A DNA stretch of 64,000 nt from Flavobacterium sp. W4I14 (GTDB lineage: Bacteria > Bacteroidota > Bacteroidia > Sphingobacteriales > Sphingobacteriaceae). Under the pieces are notes generated by a model, which did no database searches, was not told the origin of the DNA, and saw nothing but the letters and a program-made list of their open reading frames with translations. Position 1 is the stretch's first letter; each line of letters begins with the position of its first letter. This document shows positions 37,144 to 46,655 of this stretch, in pieces. Location: assembly GCA_030817875.1 (NCBI GenBank), contig JAUSZU010000001.1, positions 2,666,001 to 2,730,000 on the forward strand, given 5' to 3'. Position numbers and translations under genes: made by a program.

Positions 37144-40100
37144 CTAATTTTTTGGCTTAATAATTAATATGTTATATCCTGGAAAACTATTTGAGTATTT
37201 GAGATATTGAGAATTGCTCATAAAAGCTTTCCCAAACTTGAAATCATAGATCACTCTAGTATTATGATTAACAACATCCAAAAATCCTTTGCCCGTCGGG
37301 CCATTAAAATAATTACTACCTAAGCTAAGTCCTTTATTTCCATAAATACTTTGATAACGATTTAAAAGATTTTTAGCATAGGTATGCTTCAATGTTCCAG
37401 CCACAGCTCCTGAACCTTTAATGGCTTTTTCTGCTTTTTCTGCAGCCTTTGTTACAAACTGCAATTCGCCCTCAGCAGCGTTACTCGTAAAAGTTCTCGC
37501 CCATGGATTGATATACTGTCCATTTGAAAATTCTAATCCTATTTCCCTATGGGCATTTCCTATACTTGTGTAAATATAACCGTTGATTCCTTCTTCATCA
37601 TAAGCATCCAGAGCTCTACCAGCATCCATTGTCGCGCCACCAGCAAATAGCCGCAAAAACCAACTGTTTTCAAGAACCTGTCTAGCCGCTTCAACACCAC
37701 TTTGCTTTTTGTCTACAGTTTTTTTCTTCGGATCATCTCCTTCTCCATTTTGTTGACCCTCAAAATGTCTTTGTCCGTCGATTGCCTTTTGCGCATCAGC
37801 CTGAGCTTCTTCCTCTTGTGTCCGGGTATGACTCCTGTCTTCAGGAAGCATTCCATCAGGATCCACAAACCTAATCGGATTATTAAAACCATAATTATAT
37901 GGACTAAATCTCCTTGAAACCTCTGAAAGGGGGTCCACCACATTCCATCTTCCGATAACAGGATCATAAAACCTTGCGCCGTAATCATACTGCCCCAGTT
38001 CCTCCTGCAGCTCCTTGCCATTGTAAAGATATTTATTTGTTCCACCACTTGCAACTTTTCTTAAGCCAAATGCATAGTAGTCGTCACGCTGCAGCACTTC
38101 CAATAGATTTGTGTTAGGATTTTTATAGAAAGTAGCCCTCACATTGCCCAGATGATCGCTTAAGTTATATTCATAACTGTAAGTCCCGTTACTGTTCCGA
38201 ACAATCCCTTCTTCCGTATGGATAATATCAATAGTGCCATCTGGTTTATATTCTATACCATCAACATAGTTCCTGACCGAACCATTGCTGTTCTTAGCCA
38301 ATTTGTTGCCGGAAGCATCATAAGTGTAAGATAGGTTAACAGGCGTATCTGTTGTCCTTATTGCCGTATCAGGAAGGTTAAGATAATTATAAGTCAGGCT
38401 GACCCCGCTCAGCCCATCCTTTTTAGCATTACCGTTGGCATCGTACCCATAGTCCTGTACGGTCAAACCACTTACACTCTGCAGCCTGTTGCTGTTCCCC
38501 AAATTTTCATAATTATATACTTTGGCTCCATTACCATCGCGGTTAAGGCTTGTAATGTTCCCCATTACATCATAGCTCAATACTTCACTCATCGAAACAC
38601 CTGCTACAGTAGCAGCGGTTCCCAGCCTGTTCACTTTATCATAACCATAGTTGAAGATGTTCGCTGTTGGATTAACTGTATTGCTCCAGTCCCAGTACTG
38701 TTTGGTGATGTTTCCGTTATAGCCCTGTCCAACACCATCTTCATAATCGAGCTTCATACTGAACTGATCGGAACTACTGTTCTTCATCCAGCCGCGCTCA
38801 TTATAGGCAAAAGTAGTCGCCTGGGAATCGTTGTGCAGGTTTTTCTTATGTAACTGACCGATCTCGTTATATTCCAGATGGCTCAATACCACCTCTTCCT
38901 GATTGTTGATCTTCTCGAAAGTAGCCAGTTTACGGCCCATGTGATCGTATTCGTAACGGCTGGCAATTGTGGTTTCTACCGTGCCTACCTTGTGGGTACG
39001 TTTGCTTGCTTCCAGGCTGCCGTCAAAATTCCATTTGTTGTCTACCACATCCGTTCCGTTCAGGTGGTTGGTACTTTTGCTCTGCACCACGCGGCCATCC
39101 AGATCGTAATAGTTTACCGTAAGCAGCATCGTTCCGGTACCCAGGTTCTTCACCTTCGTTCCTGTAAGCAGGCCTTTCGTGCGTGCGACAGGAGCCTGTT
39201 CGCCCGAAGGCGGGCCAAAGCTGTTATCCGCAAAACCGTAGTCATCGTAATAGTTTACCGTCAGTACATCTCCCCCGCTCTGCGGAAAAGACTTTGAATT
39301 ATAATCTGCAGCGTTGCGGGTCTCCCATAACGATATGGAAACATCCCCATTCGCAATCTGCTGTGCCTGGTTGTCCAGTCCGGTCTGAAGGGCATCCTTC
39401 CCTCCGCGCTGAGGAACCGTGCCGTTATCTGCCGTAGTGCCCGCCTGTGCGTAAAGCCCCGTAGCTACAATTCTGCCGAGCGCATCGTATTTGCTATATA
39501 GCCATTCCTGCGGGCTTTTACCACGCTGGACAGCATCCTGGCTCAGCACCACCTGGTCGAGTTTGTTGTACACTATAAACGCCCAGCCCTTGCCCGGGAT
39601 CTTTTTCTCCACAAGCCTTTTACGCCCATCGTAACGGTAGCCGTAGATAAACTGACCGAAAACAGTTTGCGTTTCATCAAAACTGCTGATCGCCGCAGAC
39701 AGCCTGTCTGTATGCTCGTTTAACGCAGGTGGGAGTACATAACGCAGGTTACCAAAGTCATCATATACATAATAGGTAGACAGGTTTTTGGCATTGCTCT
39801 CCCATACCCGTCTGAGTACCACACGTCCTTCAAAATCCTTGAACTCCTCTGTAATGCCGGCTTTTACATCAGCGGGCACCCAGTTTTCGTCCCGGCTGGT
39901 GGTCTTGTACAGTTTACCGGGATGATAAACACCCGCAGATGCACCGTTGCCGGCACTGTTAACGGTCCAAACCTTAACTTCATCCAGCGCATTTGTTCCA
40001 TATTCAATTTTTTGGGTATGGCCTTCGCTGAGCTGCCAGGCTTCGCCCGGGGCACCCTGCTGCTGTACCCGGTTAAGCGGCGATGCTTCAAACTGTGTTT

Positions 40101-40668
40101 CGGCAAAGGCATAGTCTGTTGCTTTTACGCCTGCTGCCTGTGGTAAACGGAAAAAGTTAAACTGGTCACCGATTGCCGCATTACGGAAAGCGCCCGTAGT
40201 GCCGGTCTGTGCCGCATAAGGCAGGTATTTTTTGGCTTCCCTGCCAAAAGCATCATAGGCAACCGGCTGTACGATATCCTTAAAGCCGGGACTGCCCTGA
40301 ACCTGCACGGTCTGCAAAGGCCTGCCCAACCCGTCAAAGTACTGGATGGCCTGGTTCTCCTGGCATACATTGCGGCTGTCAGCCAGGGTAGCATCGGTTA
40401 CTTCGACCTTGAAGGCGCGGCTAAGGACATAGTTCTGGTTGGTACTTGGTGTTGAGGACAGGGGTACACAGTTCAGGTAACTTATCCCTGTGGTGAAAAC
40501 CCGCAGCGTACTACCTGCAGGCACATAAAAACCATCGGTCAGGGTTACGCTCGAGGGTGCGCTGATCCCGCTCTCCCCGTTATAAACCGACACAACTTTC
40601 TGGGCATAAGAGCGGCTGCACAGCAACAGCAATGCTGCCGCACAAAAATATATTAGATGTTGTTTCAT
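37144..40668 (-). CDS. Full-length Rhs protein with PD-(D/E)XK-like tip (copy 2)
   Basis: A 1,174-residue secreted Rhs protein, nearly identical to 18534 through signal peptide, DUF6443-type region, YD repeats and core ([20 protein letters not shown] ... [11 protein letters not shown], ending near residue 940). The last 234 residues differ completely. They end in TGKGFLDVVNHNTRVIYDFK and FGKAFMSNSQYLKYSN. Asp 1131, Asp 1142 and Lys 1144 fit the D...(D/E)xK core of restriction-endonuclease-fold toxins, so a DNase tip is likely. It starts seven bases after the YD-repeat gene 40676 ends and is followed by its immunity gene. Confidence 0.92.
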   Translation of the reverse strand: MKQHLIYFCAAALLLLCSRSYAQKVVSVYNGESGISAPSSVTLTDGFYVPAGSTLRVFTTGISYLNCVPLSSTPSTNQNYVLSRAFKVEVTDATLADSRNVCQENQAIQYFDGLGRPLQTVQVQGSPGFKDIVQPVAYDAFGREAKKYLPYAAQTGTTGAFRNAAIGDQFNFFRLPQAAGVKATDYAFAETQFEASPLNRVQQQGAPGEAWQLSEGHTQKIEYGTNALDEVKVWTVNSAGNGASAGVYHPGKLYKTTSRDENWVPADVKAGITEEFKDFEGRVVLRRVWESNAKNLSTYYVYDDFGNLRYVLPPALNEHTDRLSAAISSFDETQTVFGQFIYGYRYDGRKRLVEKKIPGKGWAFIVYNKLDQVVLSQDAVQRGKSPQEWLYSKYDALGRIVATGLYAQAGTTADNGTVPQRGGKDALQTGLDNQAQQIANGDVSISLWETRNAADYNSKSFPQSGGDVLTVNYYDDYGFADNSFGPPSGEQAPVARTKGLLTGTKVKNLGTGTMLLTVNYYDLDGRVVQSKSTNHLNGTDVVDNKWNFDGSLEASKRTHKVGTVETTIASRYEYDHMGRKLATFEKINNQEEVVLSHLEYNEIGQLHKKNLHNDSQATTFAYNERGWMKNSSSDQFSMKLDYEDGVGQGYNGNITKQYWDWSNTVNPTANIFNYGYDKVNRLGTAATVAGVSMSEVLSYDVMGNITSLNRDGNGAKVYNYENLGNSNRLQSVSGLTVQDYGYDANGNAKKDGLSGVSLTYNYLNLPDTAIRTTDTPVNLSYTYDASGNKLAKNSNGSVRNYVDGIEYKPDGTIDIIHTEEGIVRNSNGTYSYEYNLSDHLGNVRATFYKNPNTNLLEVLQRDDYYAFGLRKVASGGTNKYLYNGKELQEELGQYDYGARFYDPVIGRWNVVDPLSEVSRRFSPYNYGFNNPIRFVDPDGMLPEDRSHTRTQEEEAQADAQKAIDGQRHFEGQQNGEGDDPKKKTVDKKQSGVEAARQVLENSWFLRLFAGGATMDAGRALDAYDEEGINGYIYTSIGNAHREIGLEFSNGQYINPWARTFTSNAAEGELQFVTKAAEKAEKAIKGSGAVAGTLKHTYAKNLLNRYQSIYGNKGLSLGSNYFNGPTGKGFLDVVNHNTRVIYDFKFGKAFMSNSQYLKYSNSFPGYNILIIKPKN

Positions 40669-40682
40669 GGAGGCGTTAGTTT
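37855..40682 (-). repeat. Rhs core direct repeat, copy 2
   Basis: Near-identical to 19200-22036. Sequence identity ends at the codons for DPDGM, right where the variable tip begins. Confidence 0.8.
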
Positions 40683-43600
40683 TTGTAGTGGTAGTCTGTT
40701 TGCTTTAATATGTTGCCGTTCTGGTCCTTCACATTCTTCAATCGCTGGAAGGCGTCGTACTCGTAATACAACGTCATGCCCTTGGCATCCGTCATACTCG
40801 TTATGCCGACCAATGGTTTGTAGGAGTAAGAAGTAATCTGGGCATCTTTAAGCAAAGGGGAATTGCGCAACTGATCTATCCAGGCTTTAACCTGTGCATC
40901 TGTAGGATCTGAGGATGCAATGCTGTTTATGGCAGGGGCTCCGCCCAATACAGATACAACCGTAGCATAGGCTGCATTACTGATCTCGGCGATAGGATAT
41001 CTACTGTGATAGCTCCAGATATAATTTTTCTTTGGAGCAAATGCTTTAGAAACGCTTAAAACATTCCCTTCTGCACTGTACTCATGATAAGAGAATTCTC
41101 GTTTATATCTCGAATCGGCGAGCAAGCCATTTCCAGAAATGCTTAATGGGCTAAAATCTGCCATTGAACTGGATGGAAGTAAAAGCAGTTTGGAGGCCAG
41201 CCAGGGTGCATTTTCTTGGTAAACATCTATTGAACTGGCCAGTAATTTTGTTGTACTGGTTAATTCGTCCTTAGTGTATGTACTCTTTTCAATCTCTTTA
41301 TCTAAAAAATAATTAGCCTGTAAATTAAGTACCGCATTAGTTAAGGTATCGGCAGCAGTTACGCCCAAAAAGTCTCCGGCATATTTGGTCATTTCAATAG
41401 CTATCTGCCCATTACTAGCAGTCTTTTCTATCCTGCTATTGAGTAGATTGCCTAAATTTTGAGTATAAACCACCCGTTCAGCGGCTATCCCGCCATTTGC
41501 ATAGGTCTTGGTTTCGGTGCTATCTAAATGGTTCCATCCTGCTGGCACCTGGTAGACATCCCATTTAAAAAACTCTGGAAATTCTCCGGCCAAATCCTCT
41601 ACAGCGGCAACCGGTATAGTTTCTTGGGCAGCCTTAATTCCAAAACCAAAAGTACTCGCGGGTGGATTATACATCCCATAACTATTATTGGTCTCTTTTA
41701 CTAGCTGATAACTATTATTATTAAAAGAATAAGATCTTTGATTTTTCAATACTCCCCTCCAAAAATCCCTGTTCAAAGACGGAATAAAAGGCATATCTCT
41801 TCCTGCAAAATCAGACACGGTCGCTGGTGAGATGTATACATATTCATTTTTACCAAGTAGGCCACCCTGATCGAGATATTCTGTAATCTCGGCATATCCC
41901 ACAGGATTACCATTGGTAGATCCCAGACCGGTATTCGATGTAGCGCTAACACATCTCCAAGCGCAGGATCCTGCAGCCCCAAGGTTGTGTACGAGTTTAT
42001 ACTGGTAGTATGGTACGTTTATAATGGTACCGCTTGACTGATTAGTAGCATTGAACTTAGCATAAGAATACCGTTTGGTATAAGTCTGATTACTATTGGG
42101 GTCAAAACTTGCAACCTGCTTAATTCTCAGACCACCAACCTTAACATTATTTGCCGTAAGTGGATCATCTCTAAAGGATTGTGACCAGGCCATCGCAAAC
42201 CTAAAATTCATAATCGTTGTTTGCGGATCCGGAATAAAACCGAAATCAGCCGTAAGCGTATACCTTCCCGGTTTTAAAAAATAAGTTTTACCATAACTGG
42301 ATTGGTTGATTTGCATGAAGCTACCATCAGGATAGGTTAGCTTGACATCCGGACAATAAAATGAAGTACCCCCTCCCGATCCACCAGTAGCACAACCAAA
42401 ATTCCCGCTCAATGTGGCAAAAATACCCCCCGTACCAGCGAAACTCTCGTTCACATCAAAAGTCTTCTCATAGTAGGTTGTTTGCCCTGCTCCATCTCCA
42501 TTTAATGTAAAAACCTTATCGCCTATTTTCATATCAAAATCAGCAGGTAAACTGTTGGCGGTGTTATTCTCGTAGGTAAAAAGTGTCTTCCCTCCCGTGG
42601 GATAAGTCATTGAATTCAGTATTCCAGCTTGGGTATAAACCGTGTCAATTTCCTTATTAGCACCTTCAATTGCTACATATCTATTTAGTGATGCGTTCCA
42701 GTAGTGTGAAAAAGGAGTGAAAAGATCATTATTGTTCGCATTATTAAAAAAACCCCAGTGATCCTGATTGTAAGATAACCTATGCGGCAAATCAAGTGTA
42801 TTGTACGTAAAATTATAAGCCCCCTCAGTGCCATTTGAAATAAGTACCTGGTTCAAAAACAATCTCTTACCATATTCCGCTCCATAGGGGGAATTATTAG
42901 TGATTGAGTAATGATAATTCAGCTGAAAGCTTTTAATGATTTCCTGTTTTTCATTTTTAACTATAATATGTTCCAAAACATTGTCTCCTGGTAAATCCGC
43001 CCGAGCAGCCCCCTTTATAAAATCAATCGTTCCCCCTGGAAAGCGAATTTTTTTTACTCTTAGCGCGTTAACAGTACTAATATTGTAACTTTCACTACCA
43101 GCCGGGCCGGAACAAGACGAATAGGAAATATATTTTGTACGGCTTCCTATCGAGCGTTGGACATAAGAGAAACCTTCGTAATCGAAATAAATGGTCTCAA
43201 GCGTATTTCTATCTACAATCTCCGACAGATACCAGCTACTGTCAAAAGTAATGTTCGATTTTGGCGTCGTACCCGTACTGGTCTGTGCGCCAGCCTTCGT
43301 TGTTGAAACATTAGCGGTCTCTTCCCTATCAAAGAAATAATAGTCATGGCCTGAAATGTTGGATATCTTCCAACCTGTCCTTCCATTAAGGGTAACCCAT
43401 TGGATTTTGTTCTTTTTAACCGGTGCTTCCTGGATTTGACCATCATAGCCATAAAAGAATCTCCCAGCGCCATTAGGATAATTAAAATAGAATATATCAG
43501 GTTCTGCATCTACCTGTCCACTATTCATCCAGTGCATATAATCTACAGCTACCCCAGACGACATCCCTCCTGCTATAAATGTGGCCATTTGGCTTCGTGC

Positions 43601-43981
43601 AGCACTGGTGCTATATCCATTCAGCCACTCGTCGGGCATACCCATCAATTGTCGGGTAATCACTCCTCCTGCATTCAAACTCCACTGCAGGCCTACCCAC
43701 GAGGCAACCCCTTCCACCTTAACTCCCGAAGCATTGTAGCTTAGCGAAATGGGAATATTTAAGCCCCTGGTTTGAATAGTATAAAGTGGGACATTGATTT
43801 CCGGTTGCCCGGTATACATGTTGATTTGGCTCTCGCCATAAGCGCCCAGTGAAGCTGCATTGGGCGATGGTGGAATAATTTGATTCGGGCTAGGCAACTT
43901 AGCCGGGTTGATCTGACCATAGCTGTCAGCTATGCCCGATAATAATATGATCGAGACCAACAGCATTTTTAATAGTTTCAT
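40676..43981 (-). CDS. Large secreted YD-repeat protein, Rhs partner (copy 2)
   Basis: About 1,101 residues. I chose MKLLKMLLVSIILLSGIADS at 43981 as start because it opens a clean signal peptide (YGQ cleavage); the longer frame to 44041 adds a non-signal leader. The N-terminus (PSPNQIIPPSPNAASLGAYG; TGQPEINVPLYTIQTRGLNI) matches its copy-1 partner at 22149-25929. The C-terminus ends in YD-type repeats (LYYEYDAFQRLKNVKDQNGN). It lacks DUF5977 repeats. Such proteins always precede the toxin-tipped Rhs here, so they may form the first part of a two-piece Rhs shell; this is inference. Confidence 0.85.
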   Translation of the reverse strand: MKLLKMLLVSIILLSGIADSYGQINPAKLPSPNQIIPPSPNAASLGAYGESQINMYTGQPEINVPLYTIQTRGLNIPISLSYNASGVKVEGVASWVGLQWSLNAGGVITRQLMGMPDEWLNGYSTSAARSQMATFIAGGMSSGVAVDYMHWMNSGQVDAEPDIFYFNYPNGAGRFFYGYDGQIQEAPVKKNKIQWVTLNGRTGWKISNISGHDYYFFDREETANVSTTKAGAQTSTGTTPKSNITFDSSWYLSEIVDRNTLETIYFDYEGFSYVQRSIGSRTKYISYSSCSGPAGSESYNISTVNALRVKKIRFPGGTIDFIKGAARADLPGDNVLEHIIVKNEKQEIIKSFQLNYHYSITNNSPYGAEYGKRLFLNQVLISNGTEGAYNFTYNTLDLPHRLSYNQDHWGFFNNANNNDLFTPFSHYWNASLNRYVAIEGANKEIDTVYTQAGILNSMTYPTGGKTLFTYENNTANSLPADFDMKIGDKVFTLNGDGAGQTTYYEKTFDVNESFAGTGGIFATLSGNFGCATGGSGGGTSFYCPDVKLTYPDGSFMQINQSSYGKTYFLKPGRYTLTADFGFIPDPQTTIMNFRFAMAWSQSFRDDPLTANNVKVGGLRIKQVASFDPNSNQTYTKRYSYAKFNATNQSSGTIINVPYYQYKLVHNLGAAGSCAWRCVSATSNTGLGSTNGNPVGYAEITEYLDQGGLLGKNEYVYISPATVSDFAGRDMPFIPSLNRDFWRGVLKNQRSYSFNNNSYQLVKETNNSYGMYNPPASTFGFGIKAAQETIPVAAVEDLAGEFPEFFKWDVYQVPAGWNHLDSTETKTYANGGIAAERVVYTQNLGNLLNSRIEKTASNGQIAIEMTKYAGDFLGVTAADTLTNAVLNLQANYFLDKEIEKSTYTKDELTSTTKLLASSIDVYQENAPWLASKLLLLPSSSMADFSPLSISGNGLLADSRYKREFSYHEYSAEGNVLSVSKAFAPKKNYIWSYHSRYPIAEISNAAYATVVSVLGGAPAINSIASSDPTDAQVKAWIDQLRNSPLLKDAQITSYSYKPLVGITSMTDAKGMTLYYEYDAFQRLKNVKDQNGNILKQTDYHYKN

Positions 43982-44091
43982 TTCGAGGATTGTTAATTTT
44001 TGATACATGATTGATATGACTAGAGTACTTAATTGCTTCATTTTCCAACAATTGAAACTTTCTCTTGAATTTGTAAGCGTATTTTACCTTG

Positions 44092-44307
44092 CTACTTGAT
44101 CAGATTTTTGAAGGACCTGATTTGCTTTTCCCTATCAACTTTTGTTTCAGGCGCGCTTGCTGAGTTTCCTGTAAACGTATCAATGAGCGTTATCTCCTGA
44201 TTGACTGTCTGACTTTGTTGATCATCTTGAGCTTATGTATCCATCACGCATATGGCCACAAAAACAAAAAGCAGGAGATCAAATGATAGAATCATGAACT
44301 TATTCAT
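44092..44307 (-). pseudogene. Small secreted protein with in-frame stop
   Basis: A frame of 72 codons starts MNKFMILSFDLLLFVFVAIC (signal peptide), has a TAA at 44233-44235 just where cleavage is expected (VMDT-stop-AQDDQQ), and continues AQDDQQSQTVNQEITLIDTF to IRSFKNLIK. One base change (TAA from a Tyr codon) would restore it. It lies between the 21-bp-repeat site and the YD-repeat gene. Confidence 0.5.
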
Positions 44308-44688
44308 ACAAAAGCCTAAAGTTAAATTACTAACCCAGCTAATACTTTGCAGTGACTGGTAATGAATACCAGGTAAAAAAGACGTGCATATTTATACTTT
44401 TTTTTGTGTTCCTTAATTAATTAGGCTGTCTACATAGAAGATAACTTTCTACTCCTTCAACCTGTAGATTCAGAAATAATATATTGGTCAATCTTAGGAT
44501 TTGTTGAAATAAAAATGAAATCCTTTTGACGAACGATGCTTTCTTTAACATGAACGTGCGTTTTGAAGTAACGAAATGAATCGGGTCATGGTAAATCGGG
44601 CAATTAAACACATCAATTTACCATTGAAATCCCAAATATGAATTTGATTTGAATTGCGGTCAGCATGAATGTTAAATTGTTTAGAAGT
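44308..44688. other. Intergenic region upstream of the second Rhs unit
   Basis: No gene seen in 381 bases apart from the regulatory repeats at 44527-44577. AT-rich, and probably holds the promoter for 44307 and the Rhs pair. Confidence 0.45.
44527..44577 (-). promoter_or_regulatory. 21-bp-phased repeats (LytTR-type site), unit 3
   Basis: TGACGAACGATG at 44527 and TAACGAAATG at 44569 are 42 bases (two periods) apart, with TTTAACATGAACGTGCG between. The whole stretch aligns without gaps to 55652-55702. Upstream of the second Rhs unit. Confidence 0.55.
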
Positions 44689-45828
44689 TTAAAAAGTATT
44701 GCTCATCTGAAACATCGGCAGATACATGGCAATCAGGATCACCCCGACGGCCAATCCCAGGAAAATAATAATCAAAGGCTCCAGTAATCCACTAATGGCA
44801 TTCGTCTTATATTCTACCTCTACGGTATATTGTTGGGAAAGCTGTTCGAAGAAATACTCCAGACGGTTTACCTCTTCTGCAATCCGGATCATCTGAATAA
44901 ATTTGGCTGGATAAAATGCATGTTTCCCAAGCGCTTCAGAAAGACTGCTTCCTACCAGAATCTCTCTTTCAGCCGTCATGAGCGACTGCTCTATGGGATA
45001 AAAGGCAATCATCTGGCGTACCATCTCCAGTGCCTGCAAAAGCGGCGTAGAAGTTCCGGTAAGTAAGCGCATGGTATTGGCAAAACGGGCCAGATATATC
45101 TTTGCTGCAATATCGCCCACAATAGGGATTTTTAATAAGGCAAGCGTACTGAATTTTCTGAACCATAACTTTTTCCGGTTAAAAAAGTAAAAAAAGAGCA
45201 ACCCCGCTAAAATAATCACTAACAGAAAAATATACTCATCAAACCATTGAGAAAAACGAAGTATTAGTGCAGTAATATAAGGCAACTTGCCCCCGAAACG
45301 TTTAAATACATCGGCAAACATGGGAACCACAAATTTGATCATAAAGAATATGGCCGCAAATGAAGTACTTAAAACCAGCAAAGGATAGGTAACTGCACCA
45401 AGAATCTTCCTGCGCTGGGAGATCCTGGATTTATAATACTTGGCCAGTTCTCCCAACACCTCCCCCAGCCGGCCCGTTTCCTCTCCGATACGGATACTAA
45501 AATATTCATACCGGCTGAACTTATGCTGAGATTCAAGCGTCTGTGAGAGGGACTGCCCTTTGATCACACTTTGCTGGATAGCAGAAAAAAGTACTTTATC
45601 TTTATCTGCACGATATGAGCTCGAAGTAAGTTCCAGTGCAGTCCTGATATCGATACCCGAGCGTATCAATGTTCCAAGTTCATTGTAAAAACTTTCTTTT
45701 TTCTTATCCGGAAGCTGCCCGTCACCAAAGGAAATATCCTTGTTCATAAAATCAAAGGGATTACTGTCTTTGATTTTTTTAACCGTTTTCTTTTTAGTCT
45801 GATAAGCAGAAATGTCTATCGAAGCCAT
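44689..45828 (-). CDS. gspF: Inner-membrane platform protein GspF/PilC-like
   Basis: About 379 residues from MASIDISAYQTKKKTVKKIK at 45828, directly after the GspJ-like stop; the frame to 45882 would overlap that gene. Two GspF domains are visible, each with the conserved YPIEQ/YNELG-style start (SFYNELGTLIRSGIDIRTAL; FANTMRLLTGTSTPLLQALE). The repeated motif is IRIGEETGRLGEVLGELAKY and IRIAEEVNRLEYFFEQLSQQ. Three membrane segments are present (LVLSTSFAAIFFMIKFVVPM, YIFLLVIILAGLLFFYFF, LIIIFLGLAVGVILIAMYLP). Last gene of the tail-fibre/GspK-I-J-F run. Confidence 0.92.
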   Translation of the reverse strand: MASIDISAYQTKKKTVKKIKDSNPFDFMNKDISFGDGQLPDKKKESFYNELGTLIRSGIDIRTALELTSSSYRADKDKVLFSAIQQSVIKGQSLSQTLESQHKFSRYEYFSIRIGEETGRLGEVLGELAKYYKSRISQRRKILGAVTYPLLVLSTSFAAIFFMIKFVVPMFADVFKRFGGKLPYITALILRFSQWFDEYIFLLVIILAGLLFFYFFNRKKLWFRKFSTLALLKIPIVGDIAAKIYLARFANTMRLLTGTSTPLLQALEMVRQMIAFYPIEQSLMTAEREILVGSSLSEALGKHAFYPAKFIQMIRIAEEVNRLEYFFEQLSQQYTVEVEYKTNAISGLLEPLIIIFLGLAVGVILIAMYLPMFQMSNTF

Positions 45829-45829
45829 T

Positions 45830-46306
45830 TTATCTAAATAAATCGTGAGCACTGTATTTTTTATGGAACCCAAGCGGCACACTCACCGTGCTATCCAGTT
45901 GAATAACGAAACGTATTTCATCCAAGGTATCTGCTTTTACTGCCTCCCGGCCTTCAAAAAACGAAACAAAATGTGACGGCGCTACCTTAAAAGTATCAAC
46001 ATGCAACAGGTTGATTTCGCGCGTAATACATCCGCCCCTGAATTTGTAACCTATTTTGGAACTGTCCGATACGATCTCAATGCCCTCTTCTCCATGAAGA
46101 ACATATTTTCCGTTTAAAAAATCCTTTTCCAGCACATGCCTCAGGGACAGCACCACATCAGCGGATTCATTTCGACGGGCGAAAGTTTTATAGTAATTCG
46201 CAACCAATCCATATGCCGTATAACACACCGTAATAGAGATGGCAGAGAGCAACATGGCCAATGTTACCTCCATAAGCGTGTAGGCATTAATTCTAAAACC
46301 CCTCAT
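45830..46306 (-). CDS. Minor pseudopilin, GspJ-like
   Basis: A 158-residue prepilin-type protein. The N-terminal segment RINAYTLMEVTLAMLLSAIS carries the prepilin cleavage region with the conserved glutamate (TLMEV), and a long hydrophobic helix continues to about residue 30. The C-terminal domain is beta-rich. It overlaps the GspI-like gene by 14 bases and is followed closely by gspF. Assigned to GspJ by order (I, J) and length, not by specific motifs. Confidence 0.75.
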   Translation of the reverse strand: MRGFRINAYTLMEVTLAMLLSAISITVCYTAYGLVANYYKTFARRNESADVVLSLRHVLEKDFLNGKYVLHGEEGIEIVSDSSKIGYKFRGGCITREINLLHVDTFKVAPSHFVSFFEGREAVKADTLDEIRFVIQLDSTVSVPLGFHKKYSAHDLFR

Positions 46307-46655
46307 TGTTTTCTATCGGGTAAAAGCAACGTATATTGCCCAGTAATTTTCCTCGCTGTTTAGCTTTAATTTCCAAAATCGCTATCCCTGAAACAGCTGA
46401 ACTTTTGCTCGTGAATTCATAATCTACACTGTCAATCATCACATGATCACGCTCAAATCTTTTGTTTTGTACGACCTCGTTTTTCAACAGTTCCATTTGA
46501 TTCATTGCCTGTATTTTTTGATAGGAAACCCCACCGCGGAGCACATTGGAAAAAAGCCCCATCGCAATAGAAAAAACCACCATGATGATCACCATCGCGA
46601 TTAACACTTCGATCAGAGTTGATCCCGCTAATTTCTTTCCGTTCAATTTTCCCAT
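46293..46655 (-). CDS. Minor pseudopilin, GspI-like
   Basis: A 120-residue prepilin-type protein with the cleavage segment KKLAGSTLIEVLIAMVIIMV (glutamate at position 5 after the cut) and one hydrophobic helix. GspI proteins are of this size. It overlaps the upstream 46643 gene by 13 bases and the GspJ-like gene by 14, so the three are translationally coupled. Role: tip complex of the pseudopilus. Confidence 0.78.
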   Translation of the reverse strand: MGKLNGKKLAGSTLIEVLIAMVIIMVVFSIAMGLFSNVLRGGVSYQKIQAMNQMELLKNEVVQNKRFERDHVMIDSVDYEFTSKSSAVSGIAILEIKAKQRGKLLGNIRCFYPIENNEGF

